Positions 25,371 to 34,027 of a stretch of DNA of 64,000 nucleotides are shown here, piece by piece. The stretch comes from ATZT02 sp046048135 (GTDB lineage Bacteria > Actinomycetota > Actinomycetes > S36-B12 > UBA5976): contig JBJOGR010000050.1 of the NCBI GenBank assembly GCA_046048135.1, forward strand, positions 1-64,000, given 5' to 3'. Made by a program: the position numbers and the translations under genes. The notes under the pieces are model-generated. The model was given only the letters and a program-made list of their open reading frames with translations, ran no database searches and was not told the origin of the DNA. How positions within the stretch are numbered: position 1 is the first letter of the stretch; each line of letters begins with the position of its first letter.

Positions 25371-26806
25371 TATTTACCTGCCTTTAGATATGGCTCTAAA
25401 CCGTGACGGCCACCTTCTCGACCGTAACCAGATTCTTTGTATCCACCGAAAGGACTTGTTGGATCAAATTTGTTAAATGTATTGGCCCAAACCACTCCGG
25501 CTCTTAATCTGTGAGCTACTTCTAAAATTCTTGAACCTTTTTCAGTCCATATTCCTGCACTCAATCCAAATGGAGTGTTATTTGCTTTCTCAATTGCCTC
25601 ATCAGGTGTTCTAAATGTTAAAACACTTAATACTGGTCCAAAAATTTCTTCACGAGCAATTCGATGTGACAAAGAAACATTGGTAAAAACTGTTGGAGCA
25701 AACCAAAATCCCTTATTGGGAATTTCACAAGGGGCTGACCACATTTGCGCACCTTCTTTTGTGCCAGATTCTGTTAATTCTTTAATTTTTTGTAATTGGC
25801 TAGATGAATTAATTGCACCTACATCAGTATTTTTGTCTAGCGGATCACCAAGTCTTAACGTTTTCATTCTTTGATAAAGAAGATCTAAGAAATTATCCGC
25901 AATAGATTCTTGTAACAATAATCTTGATCCCGCACAACAAACGTGGCCTTGATTGAAAAATATTCCATTAACTACTCCTTCAACGGCTTGGTCCATCGCA
26001 GCATCATCAAAAACTATGTTGGCTGCTTTTCCACCTAATTCCAGAGTGACTTTTTTATTAGTTCCTGCCACACTTTGAGCAATAAGTCTTCCAACTTCAG
26101 TTGAGCCAGTAAAAGCAATTTTGTCTATATCTGGATGTTCTACTAAGTATTTACCAGTTTCGCCAGCGCCTGTGACAATGTTTACCACTCCATCAGGCAA
26201 TTGTGCTTGTTGACAAATTTCTGCAAATAAAAGTGCTGTTAATGGAGTTGTCTCTGCAGGTTTTAAAACTACAGTATTTCCAGCTGCAAGTGCGGGAGCA
26301 ATTTTCCATGAAAGCATTAATAACGGAAAATTCCAAGGAATAATTTGTCCTGCAACTCCAAGTGGGGAAGGATTTTTTCCTAAACCGGCATAATCTAACT
26401 TGTCAGCCCAACCTGCGTAATGAAAAAAATGTGCTGCAACTAACGGAATATCAATATCCCTGCTTTCCCTGATTGGTTTTCCGTTATTCATGGATTCTAA
26501 AACAGCTAATTCTCTGGAACGTTCTTGAATAATTCTTGCTAAACGGAAAAGATATTTTCCTCTTTGACTTCCATTTAATTTCGACCAAGTTTTAAATGCT
26601 TTTCGGGCAGACTTAACTGCTGAATCAACATCTTTTTGACTTGCTTCAACAATTTCTGCTAGAACTTCTTCTGTTGCTGGATTTATCGTTTTATAAGTTT
26701 TGCCACCTATTGAATTAACAAATTTTCCACCTATAAATAATTCATAGTTATTTTTTAAGTTAACTATTTTTGTTGATTCAGGAGCAGGTGCATATTCAAA
26801 AACCAT
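25370..26806 (-). CDS. Aldehyde dehydrogenase, full length
   Basis: A 478-residue NAD(P)-dependent aldehyde dehydrogenase. Visible are IIPWNFPLLM (cofactor site), FTGSTEVGR (~234-242), general base Glu in LELGGKAANIVF (~256), catalytic Cys in NQGHVCCAGSR (~290) and EIFGPVLSV. It lies between deoC and the Cys-less partner on the same strand with 1-3 bp gaps, so oxidation of the acetaldehyde released by DeoC is the most economical role. Substrate range is an inference. Confidence 0.88.
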   Translation of the reverse strand: MVFEYAPAPESTKIVNLKNNYELFIGGKFVNSIGGKTYKTINPATEEVLAEIVEASQKDVDSAVKSARKAFKTWSKLNGSQRGKYLFRLARIIQERSRELAVLESMNNGKPIRESRDIDIPLVAAHFFHYAGWADKLDYAGLGKNPSPLGVAGQIIPWNFPLLMLSWKIAPALAAGNTVVLKPAETTPLTALLFAEICQQAQLPDGVVNIVTGAGETGKYLVEHPDIDKIAFTGSTEVGRLIAQSVAGTNKKVTLELGGKAANIVFDDAAMDQAVEGVVNGIFFNQGHVCCAGSRLLLQESIADNFLDLLYQRMKTLRLGDPLDKNTDVGAINSSSQLQKIKELTESGTKEGAQMWSAPCEIPNKGFWFAPTVFTNVSLSHRIAREEIFGPVLSVLTFRTPDEAIEKANNTPFGLSAGIWTEKGSRILEVAHRLRAGVVWANTFNKFDPTSPFGGYKESGYGREGGRHGLEPYLKAGK

Positions 26807-26808
26807 AT

Positions 26809-27771
26809 TTAATCCACCGTCACATAGTCTGGTCCAGAATATGAACCGGTTTTAAGTTTATGTCTTTGCATTAAAAGATCATTTAATAAACTTGATGCCC
26901 CAAATCTAAATAGATCTGGAGATAGCCATCTATCACCCAAAGTCTCTTTAACTAAAACTAAATATTTCATGGCATCTTTAGTAGTTTTTATGCCTCCAGC
27001 AGGTTTCATCCCAATAATTTTTCCTGTTGCTCTTTCGAATTCATTTATTGCTTGAAGCATTACAAGTGTTACAGGCAATGTTGCGGCTGGTTGGACTTTT
27101 CCCGTTGAAGTTTTTATAAAGTCTGCTCCTGCAAGCATGGCAATCCACGAGGCTCTTTTGACGTTATCGTAAGTTTTCAATTCTCCAGTTTCAAGAATTA
27201 CTTTTAAATGTGCATTTTTGCATGCTTCTTTAATGGTGAGGATTTGTTCAAAAATATCAAAAAATCTTCCTTCATGAAATGCACCACGATCGATGACCAT
27301 ATCTATTTCATCAGCACCTTGAGAAACTGCATCTTTTGTATCTTGCAATTTTGCAGCTAGTGAAACTCTTCCTGAAGGAAATCCCGTTGCAACAGCGGCA
27401 ACTTTTATATTTGTTCCAGTTAAATTTTCTTTTGCAATTGAAACAAGATCACTATAAACGCAAACTGCCGCAACACTTGGAACAGAATTATCTAAAGGAT
27501 CTGGTCTTCTTGCTTTTGCACAAAGAGTTTTAACTTTACCTTTTGTGTCCATTCCTTCAAGGGTTGTTAGATCAATCATTCTTATAGAAAGATCAATCCC
27601 TTCCTTTTTTGCAGAAGTTTTTATTGATCTTGTGGCTAATTTGGCAGATCGTTCTTCAACTCCGACTTTATCTACTCCTGAGAGTCCGCTCAGAAATTTT
27701 TTTAAAGATTCTTCATTTTTTGTCGCATCGCTAAGAAGGCTAGGCAATTGAGTTAGGTAATTAGCGCTCAC
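26809..27771 (-). CDS. deoC: Deoxyribose-phosphate aldolase (long form)
   Basis: DeoC cleaves 2-deoxyribose-5-phosphate to glyceraldehyde-3-phosphate and acetaldehyde. At 320 residues it is the longer eukaryote/actinobacteria-like form. Class I aldolase residues are visible: DEIDMVIDRGAF (~154-165), Schiff-base lysine in FIKTSTGK (~219-226), and KPAGGIKTTKDA (~254-265). It is followed 2 bp later by the ALDH gene, giving a direct path for acetaldehyde. Confidence 0.95.
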   Translation of the reverse strand: MSANYLTQLPSLLSDATKNEESLKKFLSGLSGVDKVGVEERSAKLATRSIKTSAKKEGIDLSIRMIDLTTLEGMDTKGKVKTLCAKARRPDPLDNSVPSVAAVCVYSDLVSIAKENLTGTNIKVAAVATGFPSGRVSLAAKLQDTKDAVSQGADEIDMVIDRGAFHEGRFFDIFEQILTIKEACKNAHLKVILETGELKTYDNVKRASWIAMLAGADFIKTSTGKVQPAATLPVTLVMLQAINEFERATGKIIGMKPAGGIKTTKDAMKYLVLVKETLGDRWLSPDLFRFGASSLLNDLLMQRHKLKTGSYSGPDYVTVD

Positions 27772-27800
27772 GGCTCTAGCGTATCTAATAGGTTAAATAA

Positions 27801-29432
27801 TCAGAATTTGCTGAGTAAATCTTGCATTTTTTCGGCTAATTTCTTAATTCTTTGGTTAGCTTTATCTAAATTAATAGCAACGTCTCCTGCTGAAGTAATA
27901 ACTTCTAAATAACACTTTAATTTGGGTTCTGTACCACTTGGTCGAATGATAATTCGCCCATTATTAAATGTTAAGCGAACTCCAGTAGAAGCTGGAAGAT
28001 GATCTATTCCTTTGTTCATATCTTCTACTTTTTCAATTATGAATTCTCCCATTTCTTTGGGCGCATTAGTTACTAATTCATTAGTGATTCTTTTAGCTTT
28101 TTCAACAGAATCAAATCTAAAACTAACTTGTTTCGTTATATGCACACCATAGTCTTCATAGATTTTATTTAAAATATCTAAAGCCTCTAGATTTTGGCTT
28201 TTTAGATATGAAAATAATTCAACAAGTAATAATGCTGTAGACACCCCATCTTTATCTCTAACAAATTCTGGATCTACACAATAACCAATTGCTTCTTCAT
28301 AGCCAAAAATTAAATTGTCAATATGACCCATCCACTTAACACCTGTAAGAGTTGTTGTGCCTTTTAGCAAATTATTTTTTGCCATTTTTGGTACCAAAGA
28401 ACTTGACACTATCGATGCGGCAATTTTTCCGTTTAATTTCTTATTTTCTAATTCAGCTTTTTTTAAAATCCACCAAGTAATTAGATATCCAATTTCATCT
28501 CCAGTTAAAACTTTCCATTCGCCCTTTTCTTTAACGGCTAAGGCGCATCTATCAGCATCAGGATCATTTGCAATTGCAATATCAGTATTTTTAGATTTAG
28601 CTAAGGAAAGCAATAAATCCATTGCTCCTTTTTCTTCAGGATTTGGAAATGAAACTGTAGGAAAATCTGGATCGGGCTTAGTTTGTTCTATTACATCAAA
28701 TGATTTAGAGAAACCAACTTTCTTCATACATTTATCAAATGTTTCTTGTCCAACTCCATGCATGGGAGTGTATGCAACTTTTAAATCTCCAAATTTATTA
28801 AAGATAAATTTGGATATTCTTTCAACATAATCATCAACTAAATCAACTTGTTTGAAATCATTTGATTTTTTAATTTCATCAGCATGAGGAGCTAGTTTTA
28901 TTAGTGCGGCAATTTCTTTATCCATTGGAGGAATAATTCCTGCGCCAAATTCATCATAAACTTTGTAACCATTATCTAAAGGTGGATTATGTGACGCGGT
29001 GATCATGACTCCTGCATCGGCTTTTAGGTGTCTTACTCCAAAAGCTAAAACTGGAGTAGGAAGTTTTGAAGGTAATTTATATACTTCAAGACCAAGTGCT
29101 GCAGCAACTTCACAAACATCAAGTGCAAATTCTTCAGACATATGTCTAGCATCATTTCCAACAATTAGCTTTGGTTTCTTATTTGGATACTTTTTAATTA
29201 AGTATTGGCAAAGTCCGTAAGTAGCCCGTATAACTACAGCTCTATTCATTCTGGATTGGCCAGGGCCGATTTCTGCTCTTAAACCAGCAGTACCAAATTC
29301 TAAATCACCTGAAAATATTTGGTTTAATTTGACTAAATTATTTTCTTTAATTAGATTCAAAATTTGATTTTTAGTATTTAAATCTGGATCGTGTTCTGCC
29401 CAAATCTTAGCTAATTGGATTACGTCTGACAT
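27801..29432 (-). CDS. Alpha-D-phosphohexomutase family enzyme, candidate phosphopentomutase
   Basis: A 543-residue phosphoglucomutase/phosphomannomutase-type enzyme: phosphoserine loop MITASHNPPLDNGYK (~139-153), metal loop NDPDADRCA (~297-305), sugar-binding GYEEAIGY (~384-391), phosphate loop RPSGTEPK (~506-513). Its position between deoC and punA is where other bacteria keep deoB, and no deoB-type (alkaline phosphatase fold) gene is present. It is therefore a candidate phosphopentomutase turning (deoxy)ribose-1-phosphate into the 5-phosphate; ordinary phosphoglucomutase is the alternative. Confidence 0.85.
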   Translation of the reverse strand: MSDVIQLAKIWAEHDPDLNTKNQILNLIKENNLVKLNQIFSGDLEFGTAGLRAEIGPGQSRMNRAVVIRATYGLCQYLIKKYPNKKPKLIVGNDARHMSEEFALDVCEVAAALGLEVYKLPSKLPTPVLAFGVRHLKADAGVMITASHNPPLDNGYKVYDEFGAGIIPPMDKEIAALIKLAPHADEIKKSNDFKQVDLVDDYVERISKFIFNKFGDLKVAYTPMHGVGQETFDKCMKKVGFSKSFDVIEQTKPDPDFPTVSFPNPEEKGAMDLLLSLAKSKNTDIAIANDPDADRCALAVKEKGEWKVLTGDEIGYLITWWILKKAELENKKLNGKIAASIVSSSLVPKMAKNNLLKGTTTLTGVKWMGHIDNLIFGYEEAIGYCVDPEFVRDKDGVSTALLLVELFSYLKSQNLEALDILNKIYEDYGVHITKQVSFRFDSVEKAKRITNELVTNAPKEMGEFIIEKVEDMNKGIDHLPASTGVRLTFNNGRIIIRPSGTEPKLKCYLEVITSAGDVAINLDKANQRIKKLAEKMQDLLSKF

Positions 29433-30230
29433 CTATATTTTTTCAATTACTTTCTTTAATAAATTACCCATTTTTGTAGCAGACGCTAAACCTGCTGCTA
29501 AAACTTCTTCGTGATTTAATCTTTCTTTTGTTAAACCAGCTCCAGGATTTGTTACTAGAGAAATTCCTAAAACTTCAGCTTGGGCTTCTCTAGCGGCTAT
29601 TGCTTCAAGTGCGGTTGACATACCAACCATGTCACCACCAATTTTTATTGCCATTTGCACTTCAGCAGGAGTTTCATATTGTGGTCCGTGAAACTGTACA
29701 TAAACTCCTTCGTTTAAAGAAGGATCTATTTCTTTGGCAATGTTTCTTAGTCTTTGAGAATACACTTCACTAACATCTAAAAATCTTGCTCCAAGAAGTG
29801 GAGTTGCTCCAGTTAAATTAATGTGATCTTTAATTAAAACGGGTGTTCCTGGTTTCCATTCCAAGCGAAGCCCACCGCAAGCGTTTGTCAAAATTACAGT
29901 TTTTACTCCATGATTTATTGCAGTTCTTACTGCATGTACAACTGCTGGTACACCTTTTCCTTCATAGTAATGAGTTCTGCCCATTTGAATTAACACATTT
30001 TTATTTTCAATTTTTACACTTCTTAATTTTCCGCTATGGCCTTCAACTGATGGGGGAGAAAAACCAGGAAGTTGCGAAACAGAAATTTCAAATTGTGCTT
30101 GACCTAAAGCATCTGCTGCTGGAGTCCAACCAGAGCCTAAAACAACTAGGACATCATGATTTGTAACGTTTGTTACTTTTGTTAACTCTTGTGCAGATTG
30201 TTTGGCTAATTCATAAGGGTCTTGGCTCAC
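29433..30230 (-). CDS. punA: Purine nucleoside phosphorylase (trimeric type)
   Basis: PunA phosphorolyses inosine, guanosine and their deoxy forms to base and (deoxy)ribose-1-phosphate. The 265-residue length is that of trimeric PNPs. Motifs: VVLGSGWTPAADAL (phosphate loop, ~30-43), MGRTHYYEGKG (~82-92), TNACGGLR, GPQYETPAEV and SLVTNPGAGLT with the 6-oxopurine-specific Asn. GTG start. It heads the - strand operon punA-mutase-deoC-ALDH-ALDH', all with gaps of 30 bp or less. Confidence 0.95.
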   Translation of the reverse strand: MSQDPYELAKQSAQELTKVTNVTNHDVLVVLGSGWTPAADALGQAQFEISVSQLPGFSPPSVEGHSGKLRSVKIENKNVLIQMGRTHYYEGKGVPAVVHAVRTAINHGVKTVILTNACGGLRLEWKPGTPVLIKDHINLTGATPLLGARFLDVSEVYSQRLRNIAKEIDPSLNEGVYVQFHGPQYETPAEVQMAIKIGGDMVGMSTALEAIAAREAQAEVLGISLVTNPGAGLTKERLNHEEVLAAGLASATKMGNLLKKVIEKI

Positions 30231-30342
30231 ATAGTCACGCTACTACTTATATGTGTGATTTCAGTAAGAAGTATTACAAATTGCACTCGATTAAGTGTCT
30301 TGCTTCCCCAAGATTACGAATAGTGCAATAGACTGGCTGATT
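30231..30342. promoter_or_regulatory. Divergent promoter region between punA and guaB1
   Basis: A 112-bp divergent spacer. On the + strand, TAGACT (30329-30334) lies 8 nt before the preferred GTG of guaB1 with no Shine-Dalgarno site, fitting leaderless transcription. On the - strand, a TATAAG hexamer lies about 15-20 nt before punA's GTG. No clear -35 hexamers or palindromic operator were found. Confidence 0.4.
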
Positions 30343-31779
30343 GTGCGCTTTCTAAATCAACCAAGTTATGACCTTACTTACGATGACGTATTTATGGTGC
30401 CAAGTCTTTCAAATCTATCCTCTCGTTTAGAAGTTGATTTAAATTCAACAGATGAAACTGGAACTACTATTCCTTTAATAGTTGCAAATATGACCGCAAT
30501 TTCTGGAAGACGTATGGCAGAAACAATTGCCAGACGCGGAGGCTTAGCTGTAATTCCTCAAGATGTTCCAATTGACATTATTAAGGAAATTATTAATTGG
30601 GTAAAAAGTAGAAATACTTTCTTCGATACACCCCTTACTTTAACGCCAGATCAAACAGTTGCAGACGCATTAGGAATTATTCACAAAAGATCACATGGAG
30701 CTGTAGTAATTGTAGAAAACGATAAACCTATTGGAATAGTTACCGAAGATGATTGTTTAGATGTCGACAGATTTACTCAAGTAAAACAAGTTATGAGTAA
30801 AGAATTAATTACTTTGCCAGATTCCTTAAGTGCCAGAGAATGTTTCGATTATTTAAATGAAAATAGAAGTAATGCCGCACCTGTTATCGATAAATCTGGA
30901 AAGCTTGTTGGAATATTGACAAGAGTTGGTGCATTACGAGCAAGTTTATATAAACCTGCTTTAGATAAAACAGGAAAATTAAGAATTGCAGTGGCTGTAG
31001 GAATAAATGGTGATGTTGCTGGGAAAGCTCAACAAGTGCTTGATGCAGGAGCAGATGTTTTAGTTGTTGATACTGCTCATGGGCATCAAAAGAAAATGAT
31101 TGAAGCATTACAGGCAATAAAAACTTTGAATCCTAAAGTTCCAATAGTTGCAGGAAATGTTGTCACGAAAGATGGTGTTAAAGCACTAATTGAAGCTGGT
31201 GCAGACATTATTAAAGTTGGAGTAGGTCCAGGTGCAATGTGTACAACCAGAATGCAAACAGGTGTTGGTAGGCCACAATTCTCAGCAGTTTTGGAATGTT
31301 CTCAAGAAGCAAATAAATATGGAAAAACTGTTTGGGCAGATGGTGGAGTAAGACATCCTCGAGATGTGGCTTTAGCTTTAGCAGCTGGGGCAAGTCATGT
31401 GATGATTGGTTCTTGGTTTGCTGGAACTTATGAGTCTCCTGGCGATTTACAAAAAGATTCAAATGGCAAGTTATATAAAGAATCTTTTGGAATGGCATCA
31501 GCCAGAGCAGTTGCAGCAAGAACAAGTGGGGAAGATGCATTTGATCGTGCTAGAAAATCTTTATTTGAAGAAGGAATTTCAACTTCAAGAATGTATTTAG
31601 ATCCCAATAGGCCAGGGGTGGAAGATTTAATAGATGAAATTATTTCTGGATTAAAATCTTCATTTACTTACGCAGGTGCATCCAATATTAAAGAATTTGC
31701 AGAAAAAGCAGTAGTAGGAATTCAATCGGCAGCAGGTTATGCCGAAGGAAGACCTTTATACACTTCTTGGAAAAACTAA
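30343..31779 (+). CDS. guaB1: GuaB1-type IMP dehydrogenase family enzyme (GMP reductase)
   Basis: A 478-residue IMPDH/GMPR-family barrel with two CBS domains inserted at ~95-205 (QVMSKELITLPDSLSA and following). Catalytic Cys is in GPGAMCTTRMQTGVG (~300-314). In mycobacteria GuaB1 has been shown to act as a GMP reductase, converting GMP to IMP, rather than as an IMP dehydrogenase. GTG 30343 gives the family start (RFLNQPSYDLTYDDVF); a longer frame from 30295 has atypical residues. It fits the cluster as the route by which salvaged guanine nucleotides return to IMP. Confidence 0.9.
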   Translation: MRFLNQPSYDLTYDDVFMVPSLSNLSSRLEVDLNSTDETGTTIPLIVANMTAISGRRMAETIARRGGLAVIPQDVPIDIIKEIINWVKSRNTFFDTPLTLTPDQTVADALGIIHKRSHGAVVIVENDKPIGIVTEDDCLDVDRFTQVKQVMSKELITLPDSLSARECFDYLNENRSNAAPVIDKSGKLVGILTRVGALRASLYKPALDKTGKLRIAVAVGINGDVAGKAQQVLDAGADVLVVDTAHGHQKKMIEALQAIKTLNPKVPIVAGNVVTKDGVKALIEAGADIIKVGVGPGAMCTTRMQTGVGRPQFSAVLECSQEANKYGKTVWADGGVRHPRDVALALAAGASHVMIGSWFAGTYESPGDLQKDSNGKLYKESFGMASARAVAARTSGEDAFDRARKSLFEEGISTSRMYLDPNRPGVEDLIDEIISGLKSSFTYAGASNIKEFAEKAVVGIQSAAGYAEGRPLYTSWKN

Positions 31780-31793
31780 AAGTATTTAAAAAT

Positions 31794-31829
31794 AAATTAA
31801 GGGCCAGAATTTCTTCTGGCCCTTAATTT
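31794..31829. terminator. Bidirectional terminator between guaB1 and the NCS2 permease gene
   Basis: ATTAAGGGCCAGAA (31796-31809), loop TTTC, and TTCTGGCCCTTAAT (31814-31827) make a perfect 14-bp stem, extended by A-T pairs at 31794-31795/31828-31829. A T-run follows on + and an A-run precedes it, so it can stop transcription from both sides. Confidence 0.9.
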
Positions 31830-31852
31830 TTACCCTAGGTAAATAACGACTT

Positions 31853-33292
31853 TTAGGAAAGCCAATTGTTTAGTGGGTATGAGGCGAAATAAATTACGAA
31901 GGCAATTGCAGATGCCCATAGCAATGGGTGAATCTGTTTTGATTTGCCAGTCGCAAGTTTTAACACCACATGTGTCACAAATCCTGCACCAATACCTACG
32001 GCAATTGAGTAAGTAAATGGCATCAAGATAATTGTCAAAAATGCTGGAAGAGCAATCGTGATATCGCTCCAATCAATATCTTTGATTTGTGTCATCATCA
32101 AGAATCCAACAATTAACAATGCTGGAGTTGCAGCTTCGTAAGGAACCAAAGCAACAAGTGGTGATAGGAAAGTTGTTAACAAAAATGCAATACCGGTTAC
32201 AACACTTGCTAAACCAGTTCTAGCACCCTCTCCTACTCCTGATGCAGATTCAATGTAAGAAGTATTTGAAGAAATACCACTTGCACCACCTGCCATTGCT
32301 GCAATTGAATCCACTAACAAGATTCGATCTGCACCTTCAACGTTGCCACTTCTATCTGTTAAACCTGCTTCTGCACCAATAGCAGTCATTGTGCCCATGG
32401 TGTCAAAGAAGTCAGTGATTAAAAGAGTGAAGACTAACAACAATGCAGTTACTAATCCTGCGGTTGCAAATCCACCAAATAAATCAAATCGTCCTAACAA
32501 ACTAAAGTCAGGTGTGGCAATAATGGAACTTGGAATTGCCGGAACGTTTAAGTTCCATCCACTTGGATTTACTTTGTCTGGAGCAGTAAATAAAGGTCCA
32601 ATTTTAAATAAGGATTCAAGAATTACTGCAAGAACTGTTGCAGCAATAACTCCAATTAAAATTGCACCTTTTGTTTTTGTGGAGTACAAGATTGCAATCA
32701 AGATCAGGCCAAAGATAAAGACCACAACTGGCCAACCAACGAGATTGCCTCCGGCACCTAATTCAACTGGCACTGGTCCAGCTTGAGTTCTGCGCACAAA
32801 TCCTGCATCCACCAAGCCAATAAGCGCGATGAATAAACCAATACCAACAGAGATTGCAAGTTTTAACTGAGTTGGTACTGCTTTAAATACAGCAACACGA
32901 AAACCAGTAAGAACTAAAACGGTAATAATGATGCCTTCAAGCACCACTAATCCCATTACTTGTTCCCATGGCATGTAATTTGCTGCAAGTCTTGCCACGA
33001 ATGCATTGATGCCTAGCCCAGTTGCAAGAGCAAGTGGGAAATTAGCAACAGCACCCATCAATATGGTTAAAATTCCAGCTACTAAAGCAGTTGCAGCTGC
33101 AATTGCTGGAAGATTAGGTGCATCTCCGCCACCTAAGAATTTTCCATTCACATCTTGAGTAAAACCAAGAATGAGTGGATTAAGAACCACAATGTAGGCC
33201 ATAGTCAAGAAGGTCACAAGACCTCCACGAATTTCTTGCCCGACACTGGACTTTCTTTGCTTTATTTTGAAATAACCCGCTAATGTTGCCAC
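31853..33292 (-). CDS. NCS2 family purine permease (AzgA/PbuG-like)
   Basis: A 479-residue membrane protein with about 12-14 helices. The opening 'GQEIRGGLVTFLTMAYIVVLNPLIL' (residues 18-42, in pieces) is diagnostic of the AzgA/PbuG branch of NCS2 transporters, which import adenine, hypoxanthine or guanine; 'GLGINAFVA' and 'EGADRILLVDSIAAMAGG' are also characteristic. GTG start, with GGGGAGG 12 nt upstream. It complements the ABC nucleoside importer by taking up free bases. Confidence 0.9.
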   Translation of the reverse strand: MATLAGYFKIKQRKSSVGQEIRGGLVTFLTMAYIVVLNPLILGFTQDVNGKFLGGGDAPNLPAIAAATALVAGILTILMGAVANFPLALATGLGINAFVARLAANYMPWEQVMGLVVLEGIIITVLVLTGFRVAVFKAVPTQLKLAISVGIGLFIALIGLVDAGFVRRTQAGPVPVELGAGGNLVGWPVVVFIFGLILIAILYSTKTKGAILIGVIAATVLAVILESLFKIGPLFTAPDKVNPSGWNLNVPAIPSSIIATPDFSLLGRFDLFGGFATAGLVTALLLVFTLLITDFFDTMGTMTAIGAEAGLTDRSGNVEGADRILLVDSIAAMAGGASGISSNTSYIESASGVGEGARTGLASVVTGIAFLLTTFLSPLVALVPYEAATPALLIVGFLMMTQIKDIDWSDITIALPAFLTIILMPFTYSIAVGIGAGFVTHVVLKLATGKSKQIHPLLWASAIAFVIYFASYPLNNWLS

Positions 33293-33404
33293 TAGTGTTT
33301 TTTTCCTCCCCTTTATTACTTGCGCATCAAGTAATAAGGCAAAGGATTCCAGAACACTGGATACTTTGGACCTAGGACACTCTTAGGTATTTGTTAAAAA
33401 TTTG
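33293..33404 (-). promoter_or_regulatory. Structured 5' leader of the NCS2 permease gene
   Basis: Within 112 bp, read on the - strand, there are three potential hairpins: ACCTA...TAGGT (33370-33388), TCCAG-TGTT-CTGGA (33348-33361) and a perfect 10-bp stem TTATTACTTG/CAAGTAATAA with a 5-nt loop (33313-33337). The last one touches the Shine-Dalgarno site GGGGAGG (33305-33311). The layout resembles a cis-acting leader, but it does not match the purine riboswitch core I know. Confidence 0.4.
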
Positions 33405-34025
33405 TTACAGGCTAAATACTTTTCCAAATTCTAGACTTTCTGTTTTCTTTGTGACTGATGTTAAAACAGAAGCCCCTTCGCAAAGTCCTAAAAATCTAAT
33501 TCCTTGCTCGCGATAGCTATTTGCCCACGAAGGCCAATTTCCAGAAAAGTGAGCAAGGATTATTTGATCTTCCAATAAATTCAAACCAGGTCCTAAATCT
33601 TGACCACTTGGCATTACGACATTTTTACCAAAGAGCATCGCTCCAGCACTTGAACCCATAAAAACAGAACCATTTTCTAAAGCGATTCTTAATGCATCTT
33701 CTGCTTTGGTATTGATGAAAGTTTTTGTTAATCGACTTGGAGTTCCTCCAGCAAAATATATGCTTTGCGCATTTTTTAATTCTTTTAAATTTGACTGATT
33801 TAAATCTTCGTGGCTTAAAATATTACTTTTTTTTGTTTCTATTCCTAAACCAGAAAAATAGTTTTTTGCAGTTTCATATGCCAAATCTTGAGCAGGATAT
33901 GGGGCGGTAACTACTATTAATAATTCAGATTTTAAATTTCTTCTTAAACTTAATGCTTTTAAATCAGCCTCTTTATAGTCATTACTAAATTCATTGCCAC
34001 CTGAAGCAAGAATCCAACTATTCAT
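33405..34025 (-). CDS. Peptidase S51 / peptidase E-like protein
   Basis: A 206-residue protein of the class-I glutamine amidotransferase-like S51 family. The nucleophile elbow is FMGSSAGAMLF (~111-121, catalytic Ser), preceded by the Gly-rich YFAGGTPSRL (~88-97). Relatives are aspartyl dipeptidase PepE and cyanophycinase; no cyanophycin synthetase is nearby. ATG 34025 gives the usual opening (NSWILASGG), placing it 2 bp after the DedA stop; an upstream in-frame start at 34055 lies inside the DedA gene. Confidence 0.8.
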   Translation of the reverse strand: MNSWILASGGNEFSNDYKEADLKALSLRRNLKSELLIVVTAPYPAQDLAYETAKNYFSGLGIETKKSNILSHEDLNQSNLKELKNAQSIYFAGGTPSRLTKTFINTKAEDALRIALENGSVFMGSSAGAMLFGKNVVMPSGQDLGPGLNLLEDQIILAHFSGNWPSWANSYREQGIRFLGLCEGASVLTSVTKKTESLEFGKVFSL

Positions 34026-34027
34026 AT

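Noticed and set aside
28357..28830. 157-codon open frame antisense to the phosphomutase gene
   Set aside because: It mirrors conserved mutase motifs on the other strand, has no ribosome-binding site and no recognisable domain; open antisense frames are expected in AT-rich genes with this codon use.
32343..32786. 147-codon open frame antisense to the NCS2 permease gene
   Set aside because: It lies fully inside a clearly conserved membrane-protein gene, and its translation is a basic, low-information sequence without domains.
33293..33404. Classical purine riboswitch before the NCS2 permease gene
   Set aside because: The conserved junction and kissing-loop sequences of the guanine/adenine aptamer are not seen; only simple hairpins are present.
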